DNA of 37,717 nucleotides from Hyphomicrobiales bacterium (lineage in GTDB: Bacteria; Pseudomonadota; Alphaproteobacteria; Rhizobiales; NORP267). Position numbers and translations under genes: made by a program. The stretch is taken from contig JAUYJB010000034.1 in assembly GCA_030688605.1 (NCBI GenBank), positions 64,113 to 101,829 of the forward strand, given 5' to 3'. Position 1 is the stretch's first letter. Each line of letters starts with the position of its first letter. The notes beneath the pieces are model-generated. The model worked only from the letters and a program-made list of their open reading frames with translations. It was not told the DNA's origin and searched no databases. Below are positions 19,689 to 27,749 of the stretch, one piece after another.

Positions 19689-21245
19689 TCACCCGGTCAT
19701 GGCGCGGCCTCCGGCCTTCATTTCCGCCAGCCGTGTGCCGGTGGCGACGATCTCGTCGAGCAGGATGTCCATGTCGGCACGGCGCGTTCGGTGGTTGGTG
19801 ATGTTGACCCGGATTACCTTGGCGTCGCCAAGCGTGGTGACGGACGGAACAGCGACGCCGCTGTTCTGCAGGTCGGTCACGATCTCGGCGTTGAGCGCGT
19901 TCAGCGCGGCCCCGGCCAGACCGGGCGCGATATAGCGCAGGCAGACGATCGCGAGCGACACGGGTGCCATGAGCTCTAGCACGGGGTGCGCGGTGACCCG
20001 CTCCGCCAGATAGTCCGCGAGCGCGCAGTTGGCGGCGATGCTGTCGCCCAGCCGCCGCGTGCCGTAGGCGCGGAAGGTCGCCCAGACCTTGAGCGCGCGG
20101 AATCCGCGCGACAGCTCGGGCCCGTAATCGCAAAACCAGGGCTCGCCGCCGGCCAGTCCCTCGCAAGTGGAGGCAAGGTAGGCGGCGCGGGTGGCGAAGG
20201 CGGCGCGGTGCGCGCACCCGTCGCGCACGAGCACGCAGCCCGCGTCATAGGGCACGTGCATCCATTTGTGGAAATCGAAAGCAAGCGACTCCGCCCGCTC
20301 GATCCCGGCAAGGCGCGGGCGCAAAGACTCGCTGAGCGCCGCCAGCGCCCCGAAGGCGCCGTCGACATGCAGCCACAGCCCCTCGGCAGCGCACAGATCG
20401 GCGAGAGCGGGGAGGTCGTCGATCGCGCCGGTATTCACCGTGCCGGCATTGGCAACGACGCAGAAGGGCTGGCGCCCGGCGCGCCGGTCGACCCCGATCT
20501 CGCGCGCGAGCGCCGCTACGTCCATCCGGTACGCCGCATCCACCGGAACGGCGCGCAGCGCCTCGCCGCCCAGCCCCAGCAACTGGAACGCCTTGGTGAC
20601 GCTGCCATGCGCCTCGGTCGAGCCATAGCCGACCAGCGGTGCCGGCTGGCAGGCGAGCCCGTGGCGTTTCACCGCCCCGCCGGTCGCCCGATGGCGTGCG
20701 ACGGCGAGTGCGACCAGCGTCGCCATCGAGGTTCCACTGAGCAACAGCCCGCTCGCCCCTTCCGGGAAGCCGAACAGCGACCGGCACCACTCGATGACCT
20801 GGCGCTCGACATGAATGGCGGCGTGCTCGCGTCCGCCGAGATTGGCGTTCATGGCGGCGGCGACCATGTCGGCGACCACGCCCACGGGCGTGCCCGCCCC
20901 GTGCACCCAGCCGAAGAAGCGGGGATGAGTGTTTCCGGTCGGGTAGGGCAGGATCGAGCGCACAATGTCGGCGCAGACGCGCGCCTCGCCGTCGGGCCCG
21001 ACCGGCACCGGGCCCAGCAGCGCCGCCCGGACCTCGGCCGGGACGGGCGTCCAGACCGGGCGCGCGGGGTGCGTCTCGAGGCTGTCGAGCGCCGCGTCGA
21101 GCATGTCGTGGGCCAGCGCGCGGAAGACCGCCGGATCCTCGGGGTCGAGGCAGGTTTCGGCGCTTTCGGGCGGGTCGCGGCGCTCCGCGGCGCCCAAGAC
21201 GGCCGCCAGCCGCCGCCAGGAGTCACGCGGGCTTTCGCTACTCAT
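19689..21245 (-). CDS. Group II PLP-dependent decarboxylase (aromatic-L-amino-acid decarboxylase-like)
   Basis: A 518-residue fold-type I PLP enzyme. Key segments in order: NTHPRFFGWVHGAGTPVGVV (substrate-side segment); GASGLLLSGTSMATLVALAV (phosphate-binding region); VVANAGTVNTGAIDDLPALA; LWLHVDGAFGALAALSE (the PLP-pyridine Asp); and LAFDFHKWMHVPYDAGCVLV with the Schiff-base lysine. The C-terminus (VIRVNITNHRTRRADMDILL) matches group II decarboxylases. The family removes the carboxylate of amino acids to give amines. DGAFG replaces the more usual DAAWG, so the substrate is not predictable. It follows the ATP-grasp gene by 19 bp in the same operon, suggesting that amine formation and amide or ester ligation belong to one pathway. 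Confidence 0.88.
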   Translation of the reverse strand: MSSESPRDSWRRLAAVLGAAERRDPPESAETCLDPEDPAVFRALAHDMLDAALDSLETHPARPVWTPVPAEVRAALLGPVPVGPDGEARVCADIVRSILPYPTGNTHPRFFGWVHGAGTPVGVVADMVAAAMNANLGGREHAAIHVERQVIEWCRSLFGFPEGASGLLLSGTSMATLVALAVARHRATGGAVKRHGLACQPAPLVGYGSTEAHGSVTKAFQLLGLGGEALRAVPVDAAYRMDVAALAREIGVDRRAGRQPFCVVANAGTVNTGAIDDLPALADLCAAEGLWLHVDGAFGALAALSESLRPRLAGIERAESLAFDFHKWMHVPYDAGCVLVRDGCAHRAAFATRAAYLASTCEGLAGGEPWFCDYGPELSRGFRALKVWATFRAYGTRRLGDSIAANCALADYLAERVTAHPVLELMAPVSLAIVCLRYIAPGLAGAALNALNAEIVTDLQNSGVAVPSVTTLGDAKVIRVNITNHRTRRADMDILLDEIVATGTRLAEMKAGGRAMTG

Positions 21246-21264
21246 CGCACGCCCGCCGCCGGTC

Positions 21265-22401
21265 TCAATGCCGGGTCTTGAGCTTATAGCCGCAAGACAA
21301 GAGGAAGTCGGAATAGCGGTCGGTCAGGAACCCCTCGCCCTTGGCGAGCTGCGACAGGTTGAAGGCCGAGCCCGCATTGACCTCGACGACCACCGGCCCC
21401 TCCTCGCACAGCGCGACATCCCAGGACTGGAAGCGGATCGGCGCGAAGACGCGCGCGTTTTCGGTGACCAGATCGATCAGCCGGCGCCAGTCGGGAAGGG
21501 TCTCGCCGACCAGCGGCGCGCCGCTGTCGGGATGGTTCACGACTTCCTCCATCTCCGGGCCGTCGCCGCGCACCACGCGCCGGATCGTGCCGGTGTCGCT
21601 GTCGACCGCGGCCAGCATGTTGCCCTTGCGCCAGAAATTGTCGGCGATGTTGCCGGCGCCGGGAATCTTCCAGATCGTGTGCAGGATTTCCGGCGCTCCA
21701 TTGTCGATGATAAGGATGATGCGAACCGTCGAGGTGGCGTCGGCGTATTTGCGCAGCATCGCGTGCGGACGCAGCACGGTCTGCAACAGATAGCCCTGCT
21801 CGCGGTCGAGCTCGACCGCGAACGCGTTGACCGGCACCCGCTCGCCGCCGGCAAGGCACAGCGTGTCGTCCTCGCGGCGCTCGATGCGGCAAGCGCCCAG
21901 GCTGAAGATCCCGGCAAGCGGCTTGGCGAACAGCGGGTAGCTGGCGGCGCCGGTAAGGAATCCGGCAAGGTCGTCCGCCGTCGACAGGGTCGGGACGCGG
22001 CCGAAGCGGCGCCCGTTCGCGGCATAGACCGCCTGGGTCTCCGGCACCGGCGCGCCGCAGGATTCAAGCAGGCTGTAGGTCAGGAACTTGTCGTCGGCGA
22101 GGACTCGCCATTGCGGGTCGCTGCAGCGCTCGATGACGGCGGGGTGGACGCGCTCGGAAAGGAAGCGCCGCTTCTCCTCGAAGGGATAGGCGGCGTCGTC
22201 GTAGAGGCGGAAATAGTAGTAGTCGGCCGGCTGCAGCTTGCCGTCGGCGCGCGCGAGGCGAATGATGTCGCGGACCTGAGCGCCGAACGACTTGCCGGTC
22301 TGCGCGCGGGCCGCCGTCAGGCATTGCTGGATGTTGAGCGTTTGCCGGTGGGAAATGAAATTCTCGGCATCGCGCGCAAAGCGCGTCTCTTGCGATTCCA
22401 T
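21265..22401 (-). CDS. ATP-grasp ligase of the sugar-transfer-associated type
   Basis: A 378-residue protein that I assign to the sugar-transfer-associated ATP-grasp family. The N-terminal part has YYYFRLYDDAAYPFEEKRRF and DDKFLTYSLLESCGAPVPET. The ATP-grasp core has YPLFAKPLAGIFSLGACRIE, DATSTVRIILIIDNG and GNMLAAVDSDTGTIRRVV. HPDSGAPLVGETLPDWRRLI and QSWDVALCEEGPVVVEVNAG contain the metal-binding Glu/Asn. ATP-grasp enzymes join a carboxylate to an amine, thiol or alcohol through an acyl phosphate; members of this subfamily are mostly uncharacterised. The ATG at 22401 has AGGAGG upstream. It is the first gene of the operon, followed 19 bp later by the PLP decarboxylase, and is divergent from the XRE-cupin regulator. 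Confidence 0.85.
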   Translation of the reverse strand: MESQETRFARDAENFISHRQTLNIQQCLTAARAQTGKSFGAQVRDIIRLARADGKLQPADYYYFRLYDDAAYPFEEKRRFLSERVHPAVIERCSDPQWRVLADDKFLTYSLLESCGAPVPETQAVYAANGRRFGRVPTLSTADDLAGFLTGAASYPLFAKPLAGIFSLGACRIERREDDTLCLAGGERVPVNAFAVELDREQGYLLQTVLRPHAMLRKYADATSTVRIILIIDNGAPEILHTIWKIPGAGNIADNFWRKGNMLAAVDSDTGTIRRVVRGDGPEMEEVVNHPDSGAPLVGETLPDWRRLIDLVTENARVFAPIRFQSWDVALCEEGPVVVEVNAGSAFNLSQLAKGEGFLTDRYSDFLLSCGYKLKTRH

Positions 22402-22661
22402 CCGCGGTCCTCCTGCCCCGTCGGGTCAGGCCTCATCGGATAGGCCAGATTCGTTAACTTACGGTGAGTGCGGGGGGCGGTGATCACGCGCAATTCGTTG
22501 GAAAACCGCCGCCCGGTCGCCTACGCGGGCTGCCTTTCAACGTCGGCCATCAACATGGGCGCCGGTTATTCCGACAGCGAGGCGGAGTCCAACTCCGGCG
22601 GTCCGACAGGCCCATCATGACCCGATGCAGGCATTCGGCGGACTTGATTAAATCCCGTATT

Positions 22662-22676
22662 TGAGACAGTATCTCA
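22662..22676 (+). promoter_or_regulatory. Inverted repeat TGAGA-N5-TCTCA just before the XRE-cupin start codon, likely autoregulatory operator
   Basis: TGAGA-CAGTA-TCTCA is a perfect 5-bp inverted repeat ending 3 bp before the ATG at 22680. A -35-like TTGATT (22644-22649) with a 17-bp spacer would put the -10 inside the repeat (CAGTAT, 22667-22672) and the transcript start at or next to the ATG. There is no Shine-Dalgarno sequence, which fits a leaderless message. Binding by the encoded regulator is inferred from the position. Confidence 0.5.
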
Positions 22677-22679
22677 GAT

Positions 22680-23252
22680 ATGGAAAATTCCAAGTCGCAC
22701 TATGCCTCCATCGAGCGGCGGATTGCCCAGCGCCTCAGAAGTCTGCGCGGCGAGCGCGGCTGGTCGCTGGACGAGCTTGCAAAGCGCAGCAAGGTGAGCC
22801 GCGCCACCCTGTCCCGGATCGAGAACGCAGAGGTGAGCCCGACAGCGAGCGTGCTGGGCAAGCTATGCGCGGCCTATGGCCTGACCATGTCGCGGCTGAT
22901 GTACATGGTCGAAGACGGTTTTGCGCCGCTTGTCCGCCGGGACACGCAACCGGTGTGGACGGACCCAGAGAACGGCTTCCGCCGGCGCTCCGTGTCCCCA
23001 CCCGGCCAGACCTTGGCTGCCGAGGCCCTCGAGTGCGAACTCGATCCGGGCATGCGCATCGCCTACGACCGTCCGCCAAGACAGGGTCTGGAACACCATC
23101 TCATCCTCATCGAAGGGCAACTGGAACTCACAATCGACGGGCAAACCCATGATCTGCGGCCCGGCGACTGCCTGCGCTACCAGCTCTTTGGCCCCAGCGC
23201 TTTCGCGACCCCCGAACAGTGCGGAGCCAGATACGTCCTCTTCATGGTGTGA
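22680..23252 (+). CDS. XRE-family regulator with C-terminal cupin domain
   Basis: A 190-residue regulator. Residues about 10-65 form a helix-turn-helix of the Cro/CI type (RLRSLRGERGWSLDELAKRS, VSRATLSRIENAEVSPTASV). The C-terminal half is a single cupin (GLEHHLILIEGQLELTIDGQ, LRPGDCLRYQLFGPSAFATP), the layout of PuuR-like regulators that sense small ligands such as polyamines. The 40-residue linker is Pro/Arg-rich. The start at 22680 lacks a ribosome site and sits 3 bp after an inverted repeat. The next gene, a GNAT acetyltransferase, begins 6 bp after its stop; such XRE-cupin/GNAT pairs recur in proteobacteria. Given the divergent ATP-grasp/decarboxylase operon it may control both units (inference). 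Confidence 0.92.
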   Translation: MENSKSHYASIERRIAQRLRSLRGERGWSLDELAKRSKVSRATLSRIENAEVSPTASVLGKLCAAYGLTMSRLMYMVEDGFAPLVRRDTQPVWTDPENGFRRRSVSPPGQTLAAEALECELDPGMRIAYDRPPRQGLEHHLILIEGQLELTIDGQTHDLRPGDCLRYQLFGPSAFATPEQCGARYVLFMV

Positions 23253-23258
23253 GGCGGC

Positions 23259-23795
23259 ATGACCGGAGACGCACAAACCACCATCTCGATTTTCTCGGCG
23301 GACGACATCGCTGCCCGTGCCCGGGAACTTGGGGCGCTCCTGCATGCCTGCGTTCATGCCGGGGCGAGCGTCAACTTCGTGCTGCCGTTTACGGAAGAAG
23401 ACAGCGAGGCTTTCTGGCGTGGCAAGGTGCTGCCGGCGGTGCGGGACGGCGCGCGGGTGCTGTTGGTCGCGCAGAAAGGCGGAAAGATCGCGGGATCGGT
23501 TCAACTGGACTATGACACGCCGCCCAACCAGCCTCACCGGGCGGAGGTCTCCAAGCTGCTGGTCCACCCCGATTTGCGCCGCCGGGGCATCGCTAGAGCG
23601 CTGATGGCCGAACTTGAGCGGCGCGCAGGTGGGATGGGGCGGAGCCTGATCACGCTGGACACGCGCACCGGCGACAAGGCCGAGCCACTCTATGCGTCCT
23701 TGGGCTACAAGACGGCAGGCGTCATTCCGGGATATTGCCGCGACCCGATCGAAGACCGTCTCGATTCGACCACGATCATGTACAAAGCCTTTTAA
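23259..23795 (+). CDS. GNAT-family N-acetyltransferase
   Basis: A 178-residue acetyltransferase. The acetyl-CoA-binding motif A is in VSKLLVHPDLRRRGIARALM (R-R-x-G-I-A), preceded by the strand GKIAGSVQLDYD. The C-terminal part with LDTRTGDKAEPLYASLGYKT is typical of GNATs. The final segment (VIPGYCRDPIEDRLDSTTIM) resembles small-molecule rather than ribosomal acetyltransferases, but the substrate is unknown. The ATG has GAGGCGG upstream and lies 6 bp after the regulator stop, so the two are an operon. If the neighbouring decarboxylase makes an amine, acetylation of that amine is one possible link. Confidence 0.92.
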   Translation: MTGDAQTTISIFSADDIAARARELGALLHACVHAGASVNFVLPFTEEDSEAFWRGKVLPAVRDGARVLLVAQKGGKIAGSVQLDYDTPPNQPHRAEVSKLLVHPDLRRRGIARALMAELERRAGGMGRSLITLDTRTGDKAEPLYASLGYKTAGVIPGYCRDPIEDRLDSTTIMYKAF

Positions 23796-23902
23796 GGATG
23801 CAGACGCCCGCGCCGGTTCTCGCGGCGCCGGCGGTCCCATTCAAGCAGCGATTGCGGCCTTCGCCATCGGGCTGGCCGCACTCCTGGCCATGAGCATGCA
23901 CC

Positions 23903-24955
23903 CTAGCGCGGCATCAGCACCCAATAGTCGAGGTCGAGAATGACGCCCTCGGCGTGGCCGTCGCTGACCGGGCCGGGAAAGTCGGCGCAGGGCAGGTCCT
24001 TTGTCGCGAAGGTGCGCACGCGAAGCGCGCCGACATCCTCGCGGCCGGACAGCGGCTGCTTATCGACTATCTCGGACCAGGCGAACACCGTGTCGCCGGC
24101 AAACAGGGGCGCTACATGGCGCCCGGCATTGATCGCCGCCAGGTGGAAGGCGTTGGCAAGCCCGTTGAAGGAGAGCGCCCGGGCGAGGCTGATCACATGG
24201 CCGCCGTAGATCAGCCGGCGGCCGAACCGGTCGGTTGCCTGCGCATATTGATTGAAATGGACCCGCGCCGTGTTCTGGTAGAGGCGGGTTGCGAGCATGT
24301 GCTCGGCCTCCTCCACGGTCATGCCGTCGACATGGTCGATCCGTTCGCCGGGCGCATAGTCGCCCCACAGGTCGCCGGAGCCCGAGGCCCAGGTGTCGTA
24401 GGCCTTGGTGTCGATGAACGGTACCGCGTCGCCGAGCTGATCGGCGTCCACGGCCTTGTGCAGATGCGGGATCGCCGGCTCGGGCGCGGGGGCGCGGGGA
24501 TCGCGCTTGTGCACCATCACCCAACGTACATATTCGAGCACCTTGTCGCCGTCCTGGTTGCGGCCGGTGGTGCGCACATAGACGATGCCCGCCTTGCCGT
24601 TCGAGGCCTCGCGCAGGCCGATCACCTCGCTTTCGGCGCTGAGCGTGTCGCCGGGATAGACGGCGGCGTGGAAGATGCACTCCGCATAGCCGAGATTGGC
24701 GACCGCGTTGAGCGAGATGTCGGCCACCGTCTTGCCGAACACCATGTGAAAGACCAGGAGCTCGTCGATGGGCGCGCGCGGATAGCCCAGCGCGCGGGCG
24801 AACATGTCGGAGGAGTGTACGGCGAAGCGGCTGCCGTAAAGCGCGGTATTGAGCGCCACGTCGCCGGTGGTCAGCGTGCGCGGGGTGGCGTGGCGCAGCA
24901 CCTGGCCGACGGAGAAATCCTCGAAGAAGTTGCCGGGGCTGGTCTTCACGGTCAT
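23903..24955 (-). CDS. mch: Mesaconyl-CoA (2-methylfumaryl-CoA) hydratase
   Basis: A 350-residue double-hotdog protein of the MaoC-like type. The N-terminal part reads NFFEDFSVGQVLRHATPRTL and ALYGSRFAVHSSDMFARALG. The middle has FGKTVADISLNAVANLGYAE. The second half has TARVHFNQYAQATDRFGRRL and IYGGHVISLARALSFNGLAN, and it ends DLDYWVLMPR. This matches my memory of Mch in Rhodobacter and Methylobacterium (meaC), which hydrates mesaconyl-CoA to beta-methylmalyl-CoA in the ethylmalonyl-CoA pathway of acetyl-CoA assimilation. The ATG at 24955 has AAGGAG upstream; the frame continues further up without support. No other pathway gene lies in the window. Confidence 0.88.
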   Translation of the reverse strand: MTVKTSPGNFFEDFSVGQVLRHATPRTLTTGDVALNTALYGSRFAVHSSDMFARALGYPRAPIDELLVFHMVFGKTVADISLNAVANLGYAECIFHAAVYPGDTLSAESEVIGLREASNGKAGIVYVRTTGRNQDGDKVLEYVRWVMVHKRDPRAPAPEPAIPHLHKAVDADQLGDAVPFIDTKAYDTWASGSGDLWGDYAPGERIDHVDGMTVEEAEHMLATRLYQNTARVHFNQYAQATDRFGRRLIYGGHVISLARALSFNGLANAFHLAAINAGRHVAPLFAGDTVFAWSEIVDKQPLSGREDVGALRVRTFATKDLPCADFPGPVSDGHAEGVILDLDYWVLMPR

Positions 24956-25105
24956 GAGGGCTCCTTGGGGATCCTGGAGGGCTCCCGGGCGCTGGTGGCA
25001 CCGACAACCGGCCATAGGCCGGCGGCGCCATTGTGTCACGGCGAGAAATGGTCGCAAGCACGCGCTTCGTGCCGCGCCGACGGGAAAGGCCCGGGACCGT
25101 AGATG

Positions 25106-25115
25106 ACGTATACGT
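25106..25115. promoter_or_regulatory. Perfect 10-bp palindrome ACGTATACGT between mch and the CBS gene
   Basis: The sequence ACGTATACGT is exactly self-complementary, inside GATGACGTATACGTAATC. It lies 150 bp upstream of mch and 95 bp upstream of the CBS-domain gene, in the only divergent promoter region between them. Its AT/GC mix stands out from the surrounding GC-rich DNA. It is a candidate operator; the regulator is unknown. Confidence 0.35.
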
Positions 25116-25210
25116 AATCTTGGCATCGTGCCGCAGCCCGAGGCGCGATAGCGATACAGCAAGCCGGGCCGGTGCGCTATCATGCCGGCGGGGAGACAGG
25201 GAGAGGCGGA

Positions 25211-25639
25211 ATGACGACGGTGAAGCAATTGCTCGACGCCAAGGGTCGCGAGGTCTGGTCGATCTCGCCGGACGGCTCGGTGTATGACGCGATCAAGATG
25301 ATGGCCGACAAGAATATCGGCGCGGTGGTGATCGTCAAGGACGACTTGCCGGTGGGCATCTTCACCGAGCGCAGCTATGCCCGCAACGTGTTCCTCCGGG
25401 GCAAGGCGTCACCGACGACGCGCGTCGGCGACATCATGGAGACGCGGGTGATCTGCGCCGAGCCCGACGAGACCATCGAGCAATGCATGGCGGTGATGAG
25501 CGACAAGCGGGTGCGCCATCTGCCGGTGCTCGAGAAGGGCCGGCTCGCCGGCATCGTTTCCATCGGCGATCTGGTCAAGGCGGTCATCGCCGACCAGCAA
25601 TTCGTGATCGAGCAGCTCGAGCACTACATCCACCGCTGA
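25211..25639 (+). CDS. Tandem CBS-domain protein
   Basis: A 142-residue stand-alone CBS pair. The first motif is in SPDGSVYDAIKMMADKNIGA and VVIVKDDLPVGIFTERSYAR; the second is in EPDETIEQCMAVMSDKRVRH and LPVLEKGRLAGIVSIGDLVK. CBS pairs bind adenine nucleotides and act as sensors. There is no attached catalytic domain, as in many small alphaproteobacterial CBS proteins. The ATG at 25211 has GGGAGAGG upstream; an earlier Met at 25172 lacks support. It is convergent with the TraB/GumN gene, whose stop is 19 bp away. Partner unknown. Confidence 0.93.
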   Translation: MTTVKQLLDAKGREVWSISPDGSVYDAIKMMADKNIGAVVIVKDDLPVGIFTERSYARNVFLRGKASPTTRVGDIMETRVICAEPDETIEQCMAVMSDKRVRHLPVLEKGRLAGIVSIGDLVKAVIADQQFVIEQLEHYIHR

Positions 25640-25658
25640 GCGGCGGGCCGCGGGCAGG

Positions 25659-26669
25659 CTAATAGACGCGCGTGACCTTGTAGCCCTTTTCGCGCAATAG
25701 CGCGACGAGCCCCTTGTCGTCGATGAGATGCAGGGCGCCGACGGCGATGAAGGCGTTGCCCTTGTCGATGAGCGGCAGGGCGCGGGTGAGTATCACCGCG
25801 TTGCGCCGTTCGACAAGGCTATCATTGAAGGCGTCATAGCCGACCTCGGAGATGCCGGCCTGTTCGCTGAGGATGCGCGACAGCGCCTCGATCGACGCGA
25901 TGCGGCGCTGCACATAGAGTTCCGTCATGGTCGAGTACAGATCCTCCAGCCGCGGGAACAGGCGTACGGAGGCGATCAGATATTCGGCCTGCAGGTCGAG
26001 CGGGATCGCGTCGAAGGCGGAAAGCTGCTCCTCGACACTCTCCAGGCTGACGAGGGGGAGGCCGGCCTGTTCGGCCCGATCGGCGACGATCTGGTCGACC
26101 ACGGGCAGCTCCGCCTGGCGGGCGGTCTCGCAGGGCGGGGCGGCGAGCGTCGCGGCCACCACCCAGGGTTTCGCCGCGCCCAGTGCCTCGATCTTGCCGC
26201 CGAGCGATTTGAGCGCCTCGTCGAGCGCCGCGCGCCGGTCTTCGCTCAGATGCTGGGCGAGGCTGCGGCCGTCTTGGAAGAACATCAGCGGCTTATAGGT
26301 CTGCAGATTCTCCTGCATGGCCACCCTGTCGAGCGCCTCGACCGATTCAACCGCGACGCTGCCGGCTGCCTCCAGCGCCGCGCGCACCGGCGGCGCCAGC
26401 TTGGTGACCCGCTCATCGGTGATGTGGATGGTGCCGAAGAGATAGGATGGCTGGGCGCCGGCCTTTTCCACCCGCCACAAGAGCCCCTGGCCATTGGCGA
26501 TGGTCGCCGCCTCCGATTGCAGCCTTGCATAGCTTTGCGGCGCCTCCTGCCTCATCCGGGCGACGAGGTCGATGCCGCCGCAGGCGGGTGCGGCGGCGGA
26601 ATCGGTGACGACGAACAGCAACAACAGCACGGCGAAGAGCGCATGCTGTGCGATGGTGAGCTTTGACAT
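25659..26669 (-). CDS. Exported TraB/GumN-type (PF01963-like) protein
   Basis: A 336-residue protein with an N-terminal signal peptide (IAQHALFAVLLLLFVVTDSA, cleavage near SAAAPACGG). The mature part has the N-terminal motif SYLFGTIHITDERVTKLAPP, with Gly and His in GTIH. The C-terminal motif NAFIAVGALHLIDDKGLVAL then LREKGYKV carries the second conserved Gly/His pair. These paired motifs define the TraB/GumN (YbaP) family, thought to be metal-dependent hydrolases, so both halves of the likely active site are intact. The ATG at 26669 is preferred over the upstream Met at 26744, since it gives a proper signal peptide. It is convergent with the CBS gene. Confidence 0.87.
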   Translation of the reverse strand: MSKLTIAQHALFAVLLLLFVVTDSAAAPACGGIDLVARMRQEAPQSYARLQSEAATIANGQGLLWRVEKAGAQPSYLFGTIHITDERVTKLAPPVRAALEAAGSVAVESVEALDRVAMQENLQTYKPLMFFQDGRSLAQHLSEDRRAALDEALKSLGGKIEALGAAKPWVVAATLAAPPCETARQAELPVVDQIVADRAEQAGLPLVSLESVEEQLSAFDAIPLDLQAEYLIASVRLFPRLEDLYSTMTELYVQRRIASIEALSRILSEQAGISEVGYDAFNDSLVERRNAVILTRALPLIDKGNAFIAVGALHLIDDKGLVALLREKGYKVTRVY

Positions 26670-26915
26670 CCATAAACCTCTGTGCCGGCGGTTGATCGCC
26701 GCAACATAGCGGTAGAGGGTAATTAAGGTGTTTCCCTGTCGCACTTTTTTTTAGCTTTTCCGATCCGGGCCGACACGCCGGACCGGAAGCCGTTCCAGGC
26801 GACCCGGCGGAAAGCGGCTATGCGACTTGAACGGGATTGACCGGCGAGCCATCTTTGGTTAGCGAGAAGGCGGCCGGCACGACACGCCTAAAACGGCGTC
26901 GCGCCCGCCTCGAAT

Positions 26916-26991
<76 letters not shown>

Positions 26992-27191
26992 CCCAGTCTC
27001 ATGTTTCCGGGCGTCTCCGGGGCGCTCCTGGAAAAAGCCCGTCATTTGCGCGAGTTAGCAGGTTTCCGCGCCGGATCATGTGGTCGTGAGACGCGGTTTC
27101 GAGGCCGATTCCGCATAATTTAGGCACTCGTCTCTGTCGGGCCTTTTTCGTGTCCACACGTTTACCGGATGCAAGGGGCAGGCTGGCGCCG

Positions 27192-27744
27192 CTAACGCGC
27201 CGGACTGCCAAATCCGAGCAGGTGGCGCGGGGCTGACCACTCGAAGGGCAGATGGTCTCTCCGCCTGAGCTGACTTGCGGCAACGGCGTCGTCGCTGAAA
27301 GCACCGACCTGCGTCGCGCAAAGGTCGAGGGAAAGGGCCTGCGGAAAGATGTTCTGTGCCGCGTGCCCCGCCTCTATGGCCAAATGACACCTGCAGCGCT
27401 CGCCATATTTCGACATGGTTCGGCGATGGGCGGCAGCGACGACGAAAATCACGGCGCTCCCGGCCGTCCACGCTTGGTCGAACGCCGCGGCTGCGATTTG
27501 GGCCCGGAAACAGCTGTCTGCAACCGTCTCCAGGCCGTGGTGATGTGCGAGATAGCGATAGATCCCCGCATGAAGGCCGTCGGAGCCGCTCACGATCGCG
27601 TAAAGATGAAGCGAATAAAGCGCAGCCGCCGGAGGGGGCGGTGCGCAGGCCGTCCGGATCGCTCACGCCCCGGGGCGCCCAGAGAAGTTGGCCGAGTTCG
27701 GCCTCGTTTATCGGTCGATCTTCGAATTCCCGGACCGAGCGGCC
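27192..27744 (-). pseudogene. SagB-type nitroreductase remnant, N-terminally truncated and frameshifted
   Basis: Two frames together spell a nitroreductase. From 27744 the frame reads GRSVREFEDRPINEAELGQL, LWAPRGVSDPDGLRTAPSGG. After one extra base near 27624 the homology moves to the next frame: ALYSLHLYAIVSGSDGLHAG, IYRYLAHHHGLE. It continues with SKYGERCRCHLAIEAGHAAQ and NIFPQALSLD. These are the usual flavin-binding and SagB/ThcOx segments. The normal N-terminal part before RSVREF is missing, with the GYD gene beginning at the break. The C-terminal end (HLLGFGSPAR) also looks decayed. An intact family member would be an FMN-dependent oxidoreductase. The frameshift could be real or a sequencing error; the truncation cannot be. 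Confidence 0.8.
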
Positions 27745-27749
27745 TCAGC

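Noticed and set aside
22464..22664. 66-codon frame in the divergent promoter region
   Set aside because: No ribosome site or coding character; it occupies the regulatory space between the ATP-grasp and XRE genes.
23796..23902. Short hydrophobic peptide between the GNAT gene and mch
   Set aside because: The only frame is an alternative reading that starts inside the GNAT gene; it has no ribosome site.
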